Shown here: positions 1-13,100 of the stretch, one piece after another
Layout of the letters: each line of letters opens with the position of its first letter
Position numbering within the stretch: position 1 is the first letter of the stretch
Assembly (NCBI GenBank): GCA_019321725.1
Contig: CM033115.1
Coordinates: 1,488,001-1,552,000, forward strand
Origin: Paulownia fortunei
Taxonomy: Eukaryota > Streptophyta > Magnoliopsida > Lamiales > Paulowniaceae
Length of the DNA stretch: 64,000 nucleotides
Reading direction: 5' to 3'
The notes under the pieces: model-generated
The model's input: the letters and a program-made list of their open reading frames with translations, nothing else
The model's database searches: none
Told to the model about the DNA's origin: nothing
Program-made: the position numbers and the translations under genes

Positions 1-1228
1 TGTTTGGTGATTATAGTTATTTTTAAATTAGTAGAACATCATATCAATGATGGTTCGACTCTGATAAAATGGGAGTGATATCTTTGAAAATGCCTCCAAT
101 AGGTTTTAAAACCGTTGATCTTAATTTCTACCTTTGACTTAGAAACATAAAATGAAAACAAGTATAATTTTGGTTAAAATGGGGTAAACTCATACATGAT
201 TCTAAGGGTTCGAAAAGTAGAAAATTAAAATTCACGATGAAAATGAAGTCAAACAAGGGGTAACTTTCTGTCCTTAAAATTTTTCCCCGATTTTTTCGAG
301 AATAAAAGTGCATTGTTATTTAAAAAAATTGGTCTAACTCGATGACCAGAATGTTTATAGCAAAATTAAGTTTCCTACACCAGCTTTTTTTCCATTACAG
401 CAATGCCATAGCAAGGAGAATCTGGAAGAAAACATGAGTGACAGAGGTGCCACTGTAATTATCAAAATTTTAGTTTTTTTTTTCTTTTTTCTTTTTTTTT
501 TTGTGTGTGTGTTATTAGGCCAAAACAAAGGAGGTAATTACCTATTTGCCATAATTCTACTTCCAATCTACTAGACTAGATTCAGTTCTATTCATACAAC
601 ATAACAGATGGCAAGTTCTTACTTTGACTGCTATTTTTCAAATGTTTTGGATGACTACTGTTCAAAACATTGCAAAAAAGTCTGCCTTAACACTCGCCTT
701 ATATGAATTTCACAATATTTAGAGGGTGTGTTCGTATACCGAAGCCTCACTTTCTCCATAACTAGCTACAAGTGCTTCAAGATTAGGTAGGATGTGTAAT
801 TCTTCAGTTTTTGTAACTGAATTGGCTACTATTCCATTTAGTTGTCTCACAGCTTATACTATTTACATCTTTCTAGGTCTCTCATCCTTGTTTTTCTCTC
901 CGTTGATTGTTTTTGTTATCCCTTTAAGAGTTCATAGTCATTATCCTGTTTTCCCCAGTGCACTGCCATGACAAAGGCATGTTCCGTCTTTGTCCTTTGG
1001 CTTACAAAATTAGAAGTTCAATGTTTCTGAAAATTATGAACTGTTCTTTACCTTGTTATTCTGTTGTCATATCTTGATAGTTAAGCAGATTTACTGTTTA
1101 TGTCGTGCTGTAAAGATGCATTGGTAATGATCATCAATCTATTTAATCTGCAATGACTCACTAAAAATTTGATATGTAGTATTGGATCTACATTATGCAC
1201 TAAGAATTCTATCTAATTTTGAATGCAG
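1..1228. other. Probable intron / upstream region of the GPI-protein gene
   Basis: AT-rich DNA with long T runs (about 474-500) and no recognisable coding segment. It is probably intron between the missing signal-peptide exon and the exon at 1229. A short stretch after ttccattacag near 400 (to about 445) could be a small non-coding exon, but nothing supports it beyond splice-like borders. Confidence 0.4.
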
Positions 1229-1734
1229 ATGAGGAAGACAATCTTCTTCAGGGAATTAACCAGTACAGAACATCTTTAAACTTGACAGCTCTAACTAAGA
1301 ATGACAGAGCAGAATGCCTTGCCGGTGAAGTTGCAGACCAGTTCAAAAATCAACCTTGTACCAACTCTACGGGTTCCAACACTGTACCTGGCACTGAACC
1401 TCAGTATTCCGACTTTCCCAACCTTCTAGCAAAATGCCATTTGAATGTCACCACCACAAGAGATGGCCAGATAATGCCTGCTTGTGTTCCTAACCTGGAG
1501 CCAGGTCTCGTTCTTTCCAATTTTACAAAGTCGCAGTACTCAGGCTATTTAAACGACACCCAGTTCACTGGCATTGGGGTTAGCTCTGAAGATAACTGGA
1601 TAGTTGTTGTTTTGACTACAAGCACACCAGAGGGAAATTACTCACCTGGCACTAATTCAGACAACGGGGCAGCTAGCCTTTCTGCCATCAGCCATATAGT
1701 ATTTTTCCTAGTCAGTTTTTTCATGTTTGTATAA
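1229..1734 (+). CDS. GPI-anchored glycoprotein (At5g19250/At3g06035-like), 3' exon only
   Basis: This is the last exon of a plant GPI-anchored protein of unknown function, acting at the outer face of the plasma membrane. It follows a splice acceptor (tttgaatgcag) and reads in frame for about 168 residues to the stop at 1732-1734. It opens with an acidic DEEDNLLQGIN segment typical of the mature N-terminus, has paired cysteines (QPCT, AKCH, PACVP), several N-glycosylation sites (for example NFT, NDT), the family block DNWIVVVLTTSTPEG, and ends in a small-residue spacer plus a hydrophobic tail (HIVFFLVSFFMFV), the GPI-attachment signal. The exon begins in phase 1, so an upstream exon must carry the start codon and signal peptide. 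No convincing signal-peptide exon is visible in 1-1228, so it probably lies left of the window. The family assignment is firm; the biochemical role is unknown. Confidence 0.85.
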
Positions 1735-2928
1735 ATTAGATTGATGAACATATACCTCGGCATGACTTCTCCTTTTCTTGAGTGCAACATTCTTCATAAG
1801 CTGTTGAAAGTGTATCCTCTGGTTGAAGATGGGTAAAGTAACAATGTAAGGAAACACAATAATCTATTATCAAATCATTTGGAACTCAATCTACAGTCTT
1901 CAATCTTGAAAGTTACAAATTAGGGGGGGAAATCCATACAATGATGTGTACTGGAAAATAGCAGTAAGCCATTGTTCATCTCCTTCTGCCTTAAATTTGT
2001 TCTCTTCTGTTGGTAGTCCTCTGTTTGCAGTTGGGCTGGAACTCATGGAATTTCCAATCTTTATTGTATCTGTGTTCTCTGGGCACCTCAATTCGACATT
2101 TCTTTCTTATATATATAGGTCTCTTGTTTTGCTTTTACTCTGGAGAAGCATCCCTGTCTGCAACAATTTAAATGCTCTACAAATAATGATAATGGAATTC
2201 CAAATCAGCAGGAAACTGCAGTACTGCACCTTGACATAATGCAGATGTAACAATGAAATCTCACAGATCCAGGGAATGAGTTGAATGCACAGCTCATATT
2301 CTGTGGCCAGAGAAATCTAAGTTGCTCTAATCAGTTTAAGCCGTTCATGCGGTTTTTGATAATGACAGATATCTTTCAGACAGATTCACTTACAAGAACG
2401 GTCTTTCCAGCATTAGATTTTATGCTGCATGGAAAGAGAACTAAAGGGAATAGTTAAGAGTTATAAATGGCGGCATGAAGAACAAATGTATCAACTTAAG
2501 AGGAGAGACAGAAAAACCTACATGAAGTATCATACTCAACATATGCTCAACTGGCAATTTATACCACAACATATCAATTTGTAGATCAGAGCTATAAAGT
2601 TACATTAACTTGTGTCTCTTCTTCAAGGGGGAAAACATAAACTCCTGCTTGCTAAGGCGCCCTATCCATACCTGAGACAAACAATGGACACAATCTCGGT
2701 CCCGGTGAACAGGTACAGGAAATTCAAATCTCATTTGAATCTCATGTCCTAAATCGTCTCTCCAAAGTAAGTATAGTTCTTTCCTAACCTTAATGAGATT
2801 GGATTCTTTCAAGCAGCATCCAGTAGTTTACAAAGTTCAGAGTGGGGACATATTCACATTATTGCACTTACAAAGGGGTTTGCTGCTATATGTCCCATTA
2901 TTTACATGGGAATCATTCCGTGATGTCT

Positions 2929-5900
2929 TCAAGAGCTCTTTAACTTGGGTCTAGTTAACAACATGAACCTCCTCAATGCAATCATTAGGACCCATGTGGT
3001 CTTTGTAATTTTCTCCTTTATCATCAAAAGCAGTGCCGAGCTTAGGACAGTCTTCAGCATTTGGGCCTGTAACCCTTTGAAGAAACCGAGTACCCCTTCT
3101 TTTTCCCAAATGGAGTAGAGTGTTCCGGGTACTGTTTTACGGGATTTTAATTGAGCTTTATCCTCCTCGTTTTCATCTGACTTGGTTGACTGAATCATCA
3201 CCTTACACCTGTCCACAATCTAGATTTAGCTAAATGATATTGCCAAAATCAATTAAATCATAAACAAACTACTACGCTCTTGCTACGTAAGGTCCTTGAG
3301 TTCTGCCCTTTATGAATGCAAGTCTTGAAATGAAGAGTCAAAAGAATGGTTGATTCTAAGATCAGAAGTAGACGTTTACCTTATAGCTGGGTAGGTTAAA
3401 CAGGTAGCGATGCATTTTGAGACTGCACCCAACACGAAAGCAGAAAATGCAGAAAGAGCTTCGGGAGATGATACATCATAGTTTCGTTTTCTCATCTTCT
3501 CCTTTAGTAGTCTCTGCTTTAACTGATCAAATACGGTGTACTGCATGCCATTGTAATTTCACTCAGAATTCTTTCAATCAAATTTTCCTATTGACCTGTT
3601 ACTATGGCAAATATTCTGAACTTAAAGGATCTCTCTCCAAAATTACTGTATTGTATCATATTTGTCACAAGACAGAATTTATGGAGAAAGCACAGATACC
3701 TGTATAGAAGGATTTGTGGTAAGAAGAAGAGAAATGCCCAGACCATCAAATGCATCACTCCAAGTGCCCTCTGAGAGGGATTTCCACAGCCCTTCAGATT
3801 TTCCAAAATCACTTGTTTGCATTCTTGAAGATGCTGTATCAAGAGGCTGAATCAATGAAACTGAAATCAGGCCAATAACATAGAATAAATAGGCTGCATA
3901 ACTCAGAGAGATGACATTATCATACGAACATAATTAATCTGAGTCACCAGGGCCATATAATAGCATGGAAGAAGCAGCAGCCACCATCCTTTATTTTATT
4001 ACCCATACCAACGATTATGATCTTTGTTTTTAGTTAGATATTTAAAATCACAGACAAAGTTGAGAAATTATTCTTACCTATGCAATCCTTCAAAACGATC
4101 ACAAAAATAACTTAAACTAGCAATTTAATTATGAGAGACCAACTGTGAAAAATATAACAAACTACTAGATCATCCTGGGTATTCTACATACAGCAAGCAA
4201 TTATTTTGCAGCATGAATAGTGCCATCCTTTATGGCTAAAATCAGAACATCAATAACTTGCCTGTGTCACTATTGCTGTGCAGGCACCCGCAGCAGCTGC
4301 AATGATTAAGTTAGCTTTAGTTCCTATAGATTTAAATCTACTTTCTTTTAAATACAGTCTCTTGAAGAAGCTATATCCATAGAAGTAGATAAACTGCGAA
4401 ATGAAAGACTGCAAGTTCTTTGTCCCCAGGCCCTGGTACAATGATAGTACTTGACCATTGGATATTGCTTCCCAGAAGACATCTGAAATGTTCCTGTTCA
4501 AATAAGAGCAATTAGTTGAGATTAGCTCCCTCAAAACTAATCTTTATCTGCATTATCTGACTCAACTAGCCAATAGGTCATCCACAAGGTAGTAAACTTG
4601 GGAGCCACAGGAATATATTTAACACAGATATTGAGTTTTGGTTATGACACTGGATTTCCATTATCCCTTTGCTTTATGAGAGTTCAATGGTATTTTTACT
4701 ACACTTGCCACCCCAACAAACTTTACAAATAGACAAGTGTACAACTGACTAATTAGGTCATGTAAACTCCCAGTAATACTACTTCCATGAGATAAGGGAT
4801 ACTATGTTCCTTATCTAAACCCTACAAATCTTTTATCAAAGATCATGCTGCTCGGACTCAGGAATAGGAGCCAGACATGGCTACAGATCCAGAAAATGAA
4901 CATACCAGGGCATTTGAATATACTGAAAGGCACTAGTAGACTCCACTCATGACAGTAAAAAGCTAAATATAGGATGCTTAAAAGATGTTTTACATGAATT
5001 TGGCATTATAAGATGTGGGGGTCAATGCATTCCCAAGATAGAATATATATTATAGTAGAGAATATGATATGAGAGAACACACCAAGAAAATGATATGAGT
5101 GAGGACGCATTCTGTAACTCGTACTTGTGGTTTAGTGCTATGGACTTGAAATGGGAGTCTTAGTCCACAATTCAAAAGGTGAGGCATTTGTTGAGTTTTG
5201 GTTGCTACCAAGACATGTCTACATAGGTATGGCACTACAACATAAGTGCCAAGAGCCTCATAATAGAGAACAATGATCATTAAGAATTCTTGAACATGAT
5301 AAAGGCCAAATTTATCAGTTCAGTCACACAGCGAAGCCATTGTTGGCATTAAAGGAGGGGAAGGACAAAGGCATCCATTATGTGCCTGGAAGTATCCATC
5401 TTGAAGTTGAGGCAGAAAAGGACCAAAATTCAAATCAAAGGAGAAAGGAAAATAGCTGAAGCTGTATATCTGAGAGATTCTCAGCTCAAAAGTTCAGAAA
5501 TTAGAAAAGCTTTGCTTCATTCAAATCAAGTTATTTTTTACCATTAGTTTACTGATTAAAATTCAAAAGAATAGACAAAGACCGGTGTCCACATAAAGGG
5601 CAGGCCTTGTCTTACTAATAGAATGGCTTTGTGAAACCTCCTACTACCCGACCGAATTCTGTTCCCGACCTCAGTGCCACTTGATGTGGACGAGAAAGAA
5701 GAGGATTTCTCGTGGGCTGGGAAAGTGGCCGCCTCTTCACTCTCCTTCAGCCTATTCAGATCCCGAAACTCTCTCTTGGAGAGAGGTGCACATAAGCTCT
5801 CCTTTTGACTAGTGGGGCCTCCACCACTTCGTTTGATTCGGACGCAGTTCTCTCTTCATGAAAGAAGTAATGAAAGGGAAGTCGGAGGTTAAACCATGTT

Positions 5901-7202
5901 TGTTGTTGCCTGGAAAGATTTCTAGAGTAGAGATCTAGCACCATTTGTTCTAATTACTGTTGCATTTTTTTAAAAAAAATTACCAAATCTTATAAAATAC
6001 TTCAGACAATGACCCATGAACTGTTCAATTTACGGGCTGCTGAATGGGCTTGCTTCTAAAACATTGCTATAGGGCATGGAATTTGACACGAAAACAGGGC
6101 AAAAATGAAAATCGAAACACGAAAGCGTTAGGCAATAAAAAGCATATTAACAATAAGTGTACCATCAACATGTCGCCAGCAGGATTCAGAAAAACGCATT
6201 GGGAAGTTTAGAGCTAGTTTGTTTAGGGGCTGTTAGTTTTTTGTTTTCATGTTCAGAAATAATCTTTTTATTTTTTATTATTTGAAAATGAAAAAATATG
6301 TTTGTATCCATTTCCATTAGAAATACCACTTATTCTCATTTTCAAAATTTATTTTTAAACCTAGTAACATTTCATTTTTTTTCAGACACAGATCAAGACT
6401 CATTTTCAAACCTGTTAATATGAAAACCATAAAACAAAAATATTTTCATTTTCAAACTTCTATGACCTACATAGAAAAATATATGTTTTCAGTTTTATAC
6501 GAAAACCTAATGAATGAAAATGTTGGAAATATGTAAATGGGTTTGAAAATGAAAACAACGAGGCACTTCATTTTCAAAGAGCATTTTTTAAAATTTTACT
6601 ATTTGAAACTCTAAAATGGATTTGTTTTACCAATTTTAATTACCAATACCACTTATTTTTGTTATCAAATTTTTTTGATCAAACTTATAAATGAAATATA
6701 TTTGTTAAATACATTTTTTTTTCTACTAATATTTCACGTCTTTTAATAAATAAAAAGATTCCTTTCCAAATATACATAGCTAACATACATACATAACCAA
6801 TCCAAACATAGAATATTTTCCCAAATTAACATAAAAATATAGCTAATCTAAACGTACTTTCATTTGTATATCAAAATCTACTGAAAATATTTTCAATTCT
6901 ACACGAGAAACACGAAAATTAATTTGAAAATGAAATCAAACGGGCTCTTAGCAAGAAAACAACACACGATTATGAACAACAATCCATGGTAATCCTAGAC
7001 TAATCGAGACGTTAGAATTATCAGCTTCAAAACAAGAAATAGAAAAAAAAAAAAGGTACCTGTATTTTTGGTGGTGATGAGCTCGATTCTCAGCTTGGTA
7101 TTTAGTCTTGCAAGTGTCGAGCGGATACAAAACGGCGGTGCTGACCAGTGCACCCACCGCACCCGACGTCGCCTCCACTAACGACTCCATATTCAACGCC
7201 AT
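2929..7202 (-). CDS. PNC1: Peroxisomal adenine nucleotide carrier, copy A (5 exons)
   Basis: Mitochondrial-carrier-family protein of the PNC1/PNC2 type, which exchanges ATP for ADP/AMP across the peroxisomal membrane and so feeds peroxisomal acyl-CoA activation and beta-oxidation. Exons on the minus strand are 7202-7060, 4493-4262, 3846-3700, 3540-3380 and 3208-2929; they join in frame to 320 residues, close to the usual length. The three carrier repeats show [11 protein letters not shown] (exon 1), [11 protein letters not shown] (exon 3) and YPAIRCKVMIQ (exon 5). Family blocks [25 protein letters not shown] and [19 protein letters not shown] are clear. The start chosen is MALNMES; the internal Met5 matches the start of copy B. 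Intron 2 has a GC donor; the others are GT-AG. Intron 1 is about 2.57 kb, 1 kb longer than in copy B because of two insertions. It is tandem with copy B on the same strand. No premature stop is visible. Confidence 0.93.
3847..4261 (-). other. GC-AG intron in PNC copy A
   Basis: Intron 2 of the carrier gene begins acacag/gcaagt and ends gattcag before the codon for the P of PLDT. No GT donor fits the reading frame here, and the protein family requires TQ|PLDTASS at the join. The rest of the donor fits the strong consensus known for GC donors (AG/GCAAGT). The paralogue at 11026-11552 has the same donor. Confidence 0.85.
5580..5945. other. Probable nuclear insertion of mitochondrial DNA (NUMT) in PNC intron 1
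   Basis: About 365 bp of much higher GC content (near half) than the surrounding AT-rich intron. The texture is that of plant mitochondrial intergenic DNA, with segments such as gggcaggccttgtcttac, ctctcttggagagaggtg and gactagtggggcctccac. It is absent from the equivalent intron of copy B. This is recognition by composition and style only; a plastid or other origin is possible. No mitochondrial gene is identified in it. Confidence 0.45.
6225..6950. repeat. MITE-like AT-rich repeat in PNC copy A intron 1
   Basis: About 0.7 kb made of runs such as aaaatgaaaa and aattttcaaa, with loosely inverted ends (ggggctgttagttttt on the left, aaatcaaacgggctctta on the right). It is related to a second copy near 14975-15375, sharing agaaataccacttattct-like and ttttcaaacct-like segments and the aaatcaaacgggc end. 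It is missing from copy B's intron. Together with the insert at 5580-5945 it accounts for the extra 1 kb. Confidence 0.6.
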
Positions 7203-8635
7203 CGAAAAAGAAACCTTGATTCCTTCTTTAATGGAGGAGAGGGTGCAGAAATTAGGAGAAAATCGCCAGCGGCGGCGCGTTTTTTTCTGACCGCAGCGGG
7301 AAATTTAGGAATTAATATTGACTAACAAATCTTTTGGTACATGAAATTTATGCATTTTCATATTGGTACATTAACTTTTTAAAATTATTCAATAGCACAT
7401 AATATCTATTTCTTTAATTTTGTTATTTTTTCTTGTAAAGACTATTTTACTCTTTATATCAATTTGGAAAATTAAATATATCAAATTGGAAAAGACAAAC
7501 AACACACCCAAAAAATTTTTGGTAGTTTTCACCCTATAATCTAACTCCCTTTTTAATATAATTCAACACTTTATTATTTATAAGATATTAAAATAATAAT
7601 ATAAGTATTGTATTTAAATATTATTATTACGTTCGATATAGTAGAGTAATAATAACGACTTTGTTATGTAATTGATAATGCGACGTTATATTGAGTTTTT
7701 TTTTTAAGTATATTTTTTGAACATCTCAATATGACAATATTTTTATAAATTATACATGAAAGAAAATATTTTTTTATCCCAAAAAAATTTGAATATTAAG
7801 ATGTAATTTGGATTATTTTTTTCTTTTTATATCCAAAAAAGCTATGTAATTTTACCTTTGCATGCATTTTTTTTCTTAACTTGAAAAAAGAATAATACAA
7901 ACCATACATAAAAGTTAGAAAAAAAAATGTTAAAATTACACCACATGGATAAAATTCTAAAATAAAATACCAATTTTTTATATAAAATATATATAAGAGA
8001 ATTTATCATTTCTTTAAATTGAGAAAGTAAAGGAATCTTATAGTAAAAAAGAAAAAAAAAAGTTACTTTGTCTAAACAAACTAATGATTTCACTAAAAGA
8101 AAACGTATTAAATTTGGAGTTTATTAATAAGATTTTTAATATTGAGCCACAAATAAAATGAATTAAACTTGAATGATACTGTGGTTAATTTAAATTAGCT
8201 AAATTCTAGATACTCAAATAAGTAACAAATAGATAATAACCAAAATTCATTAAAATAGTATTTGAAAAATGTCACCTAAAGAAAAGTACAAGGAGAATTC
8301 TATTAGTTTGGATTTTTTATTAAATTTGATGTTTCATTTCGTATTAAATATTCAACTTCACATGTACACGTCGAGTATATATGATTCACGCTAACTATAT
8401 ATTTAAAGAATATTTCATATACTTAGTATTTATTTGTGATATAGAATATGAAACTAACTCAAATATACAAAATCGTGAATAAATATAGTAAAACAGTAAA
8501 AAATTACCACACTTTTCATGTGAATTCTAGCTTAAATGAAAATCAAATTTTGAGGTTGTTTTTCACTCTATCATTGAACACAAACAATAGAATGTAGCAT
8601 CAAAAATTAGTCTTGTAAAAGAGTAACTTGATACC
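7203..8635. other. Intergenic, AT-rich, no gene seen
   Basis: Upstream region of PNC copy A. The first ~110 bases (to about 7310) are GC-richer and probably promoter/5'UTR. The rest is very AT-rich, with poly-A/T tracts and many stops in all frames. Confidence 0.6.
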
Positions 8636-9005
8636 TCAAGTAGTCAGCAATGGAACTGCAATGCCCTGAAACCATTTTTGACCTGCCTCACTTGAAGTCT
8701 TGAGTGGCAGCTAAAACCTGTATAGTATATAAATTTTCACAAATTTGCATTTATTTTTCATCTGCACCATTTCTTAGTTCTTTCCTTTGTCCCATTTTGA
8801 TCATTTGGACAATCCTTAAGAAGTAGCAGTTCTTACTGGAGAAATATAAACTTTAAACATTTACCTCCGCAAACGTGAAGCCATTTCCAAAGTTGTAAGC
8901 AGGGTCGGAACCAGGATTCCTAAGGTAGGAGTTGAAAGAGGGCAGAAACTCGAGTTTCTTGAATATTTGTGACCAGAAAATTTCTCCATGGGTGGAGACT
9001 GCCAT
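8636..9005 (-). CDS. Small two-exon protein of unknown function (candidate)
   Basis: The minus strand shows an ATG at 9005-9003 opening about 46 codons (MAVSTHGEIFWSQIFKK start, then hydrophobic and aromatic residues and a NPGSDPAYNFGNG segment), ending at a good donor (gag/gtaaatg at 8868/8867). A 157-bp AT-rich intron ends ttttag, and a second exon 8710-8636 adds 24 codons (LPLKTSSEAGQKWFQG...) to a TGA. The total is about 70 residues with no signal peptide. An alternative acceptor 7 bases upstream would give a different, shorter end. The coding-like composition stands out from its AT-rich surroundings. I do not recognise the family; it could be a small organelle-complex subunit or a gene relic. 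Confidence 0.4.
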
Positions 9006-10191
9006 TTTTCAAGAAGTTGGGCAGAAAAATGAAAGTTTTAGCAAGATAAAATTATGGTTTTTTTTTTTTTTTTTTTGAAGGAAATAGTTTGACAGATACT
9101 GAGAAGAAGCAGAGGACAATGGAGGAACCCCAGTGTGCTTACATGGGATCGGAGAACTGACCCACGTTATCCTTATTTAACTGTGTCCACCAATTTTGGG
9201 TGTGTTCATTTTGAACCTTGACAAAAGGGATTTTGTGTTTGTGTGTTGTCCGTTTGGTTTTTTTCCTTCTTTTAGGTGCTTCCACAAGAGCATTTTCATT
9301 GTTCACCAGTGGGAATTTAGGACACGAGATTCTTTACATCAATGTAATGTAGTTCAATTTTCACACTTAAATCAGAAAATGAACTAGTAAATCATAATAA
9401 TTATCAAAAGAGAACTAGTAAACCATATTGTTTTCCACTAGAATCCCCTTGATCTCGTGTTATACGTCTATTTTTGACATGAGGTCCAGGTTTTAATTTA
9501 GATTATATATTATTTACTCCATCCAGTATCTCATCTTGGTTTACGCACCAAGTGGTAACTTCAGTCATCTTTATTTAGCACCTTGAATAACAACTCTTAT
9601 GACAAACCATGTCTGTGCAACTCTTACTCGCATGTATTGAGTGGTCACCTCATGATGTTGGGTGGCTATGGGGCTTAGGGAAATAGAGAAATCCATCTCA
9701 CATAGAGAAACAGAGCAAAAGGCTGCACCAATCTTATTATATATAAAAAAAAAAGCAAGAACCATTAAAGTTTTCGACGAGTCTACAACAATACACTCAA
9801 CTGACTAGCCATGCCCCCAAACATTAATCTGAGGAAGAGGCAAAATATTATACAACAATTTGTATTTCTTTAAGGGGGAAAAGTTATTCAACTTCATTCT
9901 GAAGGGCACTTTATGGATACTTGAGACAAGTAATTGACACATTCTTGCTCTCCAGTGAATTGGGACCAGAATAGAGGCTGCCAAGCAACCTCATGTGCGA
10001 CCATGCATCCAAATACAGAATAGAAGTTCTGTTCCTAATCTTATTCATTTGGATTCTTACAAGTGAATTACAATCAAGCAGAATCCTTCTTGGTACTACA
10101 AAATTCGGAAATAAAGCATCTTCACCTTTAGTGCATTTACCAAGAGGCTCTGCTACATAATAGCTCACATGGGACTCAAGCTGAGACATCT
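9006..10191. other. Intergenic, including the 3' region of PNC copy B
   Basis: Poly-T tract near 9058-9077, otherwise no coding signal. From about 9860 to 10191 the sequence resembles 2600-2928, downstream of PNC copy A, so this is the duplicated 3'UTR/flank of the carrier genes. Confidence 0.5.
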
Positions 10192-13100
10192 TCAAGAGCT
10201 CTTTAATTGAGTTCTGGTTTGAAACAAAAACTTTCTTAGTGCAATCATTAAAACCCATGTGGACTTTGTGATTTTCTCCTTTATCATTAAAAGCAGTGCT
10301 GAACTTAGGACAGTCTTCAGGATTTGGGCCTTTAAACCTTTGAAGAAACCGAGTAAGCCTTCTTTTTCCCAAATTGCATAGAGTGCCCCGGACACCGTTT
10401 TACGGGATTTTAGTTGAGCTTTGTCATCCTTATTTTCATCTGACTCGGCCGACTGAATCATCACTTTACACCTGTCCACAATCCCGATCTTGTCTTAATG
10501 ATTCTAATTGAAGTTCAATTACATGAGGTCCTTGACTACAGTCCCTCTATGAAATGCTAGTTCCGAAATGAAGAACCAACAGATTTAGTTTATGTAAACA
10601 TGGGTTAGTAGACATTTACCTTATAGCTGGGTATGTTACACAGGTCGCAATACATTTTGAGACAGCACCCAACAAGAAAGCAGAAAATGCAGAAAGAGCT
10701 TCTGCAGATGTTACATCACCTCTCTTTTTTCTCATCTGCTGCTTCAATAGTCTCTGTTTTAACTGATCAAATGCAGTATACTGCATACATATGATTGAAA
10801 TCAGAAATTTATTTTCATTACAACATACAGTTGACCTACATTAGTAACAAATCTTACAAACGTAACAGAAGCATCAACCTGAATGGAAGGATTTGCTGTG
10901 AGAAGAAGAGAAATCCCCAGACCATCAAATGCTTCGCTCCAGGTGCTCTCTGAGAGGGATTTCCAAAGCCCTTTGGATTTGCCAAAATCACTTGTTTGCA
11001 TCTTTGAAGATGCTGTATCCAGAGGCTGAAGTAAAGAAACAAAATTAATGTCACTACAAAATATAATCAAATAATTCAGCAACATTGTTAACAGAAGCAA
11101 CACTAAAGCAACAGCAAAACATTACGACAGAGAAGAAGCCAAATCCTAGCAAATCCTTTTCTTTTTCACCCATATTACTGATCCCACTGGACCTACATTG
11201 GAAGTCCTCAGTAAGGTTATTAAATGGATTATATGGACCATATATAGTACGAGTCCTATTATGGCCAACTTATCAAACTTTTTCTTCCCAATTATTGTGT
11301 GATCTTGATGATGATTGGTGATATCTGTTTCATTAAAATGTTTCAATTCATTAAGAAAAATGTGAAATACTTCTTAGCCATGTACCGCTTCAAAACTGGT
11401 AATAAACTTAACATGAAATTATAATTTCCAAGTACAAGATTTTGAACATTTTATTAATTAGATCATCCATAGATCAAGCATTCATCATGCAACATTAATT
11501 GTACAAGAATCCACAGTTTAAAATCAGAGTATCAATCAAAATGGTGACTTGCCTGTGTCATTATGACTGTGCATGCCCCAGCAGCAGCCGCTATGATCAA
11601 GTTGGCTTTAGTTCCAATATATTTAGATCCACTTTCCTTCAAGTAAAGTCTCTTTAAAAAGCTGTATCCATAGAAATAGATAAACTGTGAAATGAAAGAC
11701 TGGAAGTTCTTTGTTCCCAGGCCCTGGTACAATGAAAGTACTTGACGGGTGGATATTGCTTCCCAGAGGACATCTGAAATGTTCCTGTGCAAATAAAAAC
11801 AATCAATTCAGATTACCTTCCCTAATATTCATATTTATCTGATTATCAGACTCTACCAACAGACAGGTTAGTAGACAACATGAAATGAGAGATGACACCA
11901 AGGACACATCTAGCACTGTATCAGTAAATTGTAGTAGTGGTTTGGGAATTGGTGTTATGGACTTGAGTAAGGTTTCAGAGAGTAAATTCAAGTTTTCAGA
12001 GGTTCGACACTTGTCAAGTGTCATGTCGACACAGGTTTAACATGGTTAGGGGCAAGATCATTAAAATTTTTTTGTATAAGTGCAAAACCAATTTAACAGT
12101 TCAGTCACATGAGTTAAAGGAAATATTGGCATCAATAAGGAAAGGTAGGAAAAGGCATTTATTATGTGCCAGGAAGTACTTTTGTTGAAGTTGAGGCACA
12201 AAGGGACCAAAATTTCAATAGAAGGGAAAGAAAAAATAGTCCAGCTGCACATATCAGTCAATCTCAGCTCAGATCATTATTTTTTTTTTTTTCATTTTTC
12301 TTACCTCTTCCTTTATCTTGTTTCCAGTTTCAAAGATGTGAAAAGATAAAACATAGGACAAAAGACAAAGATATCTAAAAACAAACAAAATGTCTAGCCA
12401 CATATATAATGACAACTCTGTAATGCCCAAACTCAAGGGTACAGCTTTGCACGGCACAGTTTTAGCTCTACTTGGCGTGATTGAAGAAGACTTTGGGAGA
12501 AAGGATGCGTTGGCATGTGTCAAGTTTACGATCATTAAGCACTCAACAAAAGCAGAACTTTGGACCAAGAATAGATTTAAGGTTGCTCCCTTAGGGCAAG
12601 AAGAAGGTTTCAAGATTTAAAAGGGAATCCGAGAAAGGAGAATGATACATATCAGTAATATTACTTAGCTCCCATAAATTAACTTTTATATCCCCACAAG
12701 GGTAAGGAAAAGATGCCTATGTCTTACTTTGTTCGAAAACACAAACCTAAACAACATAAGCATAGAGCTCTGCGATTCTGGCTCACCCACTAATCTATTC
12801 GGGATGGTACAAGCTTAAATAACCATAGAGAGTGTTTCCTATCACACTTCAGAACATTTCAAAAATATAAATATCATCCAATTGTCTATCCCTTTACTTC
12901 AACACTTTTACCAGTCAAAGCAAACCTCCAAGGAAACCAAACCATTTCCCCACTCTCCAGCTTTCTCACAAGCCTAAAAAGGAATATAAGAACAACCCAG
13001 CTAAACTTTACCTCCAAATTCCAATTTTCTCAGGTTTCCACCTTATTCACAACCCTAATCCATAACAGATACCCATTTTTATTTACCTCCAAAATTTAAC

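Noticed and set aside
1219..1228. Possible TTG start immediately before the GPI-protein exon
   Set aside because: It overlaps a clear splice acceptor (gaatgcag), and the family needs an upstream signal peptide.
12269..12620. Overlapping open frames on both strands in intron 1 of PNC copy B
   Set aside because: No recognisable domain, no splice context and located inside a clear intron.
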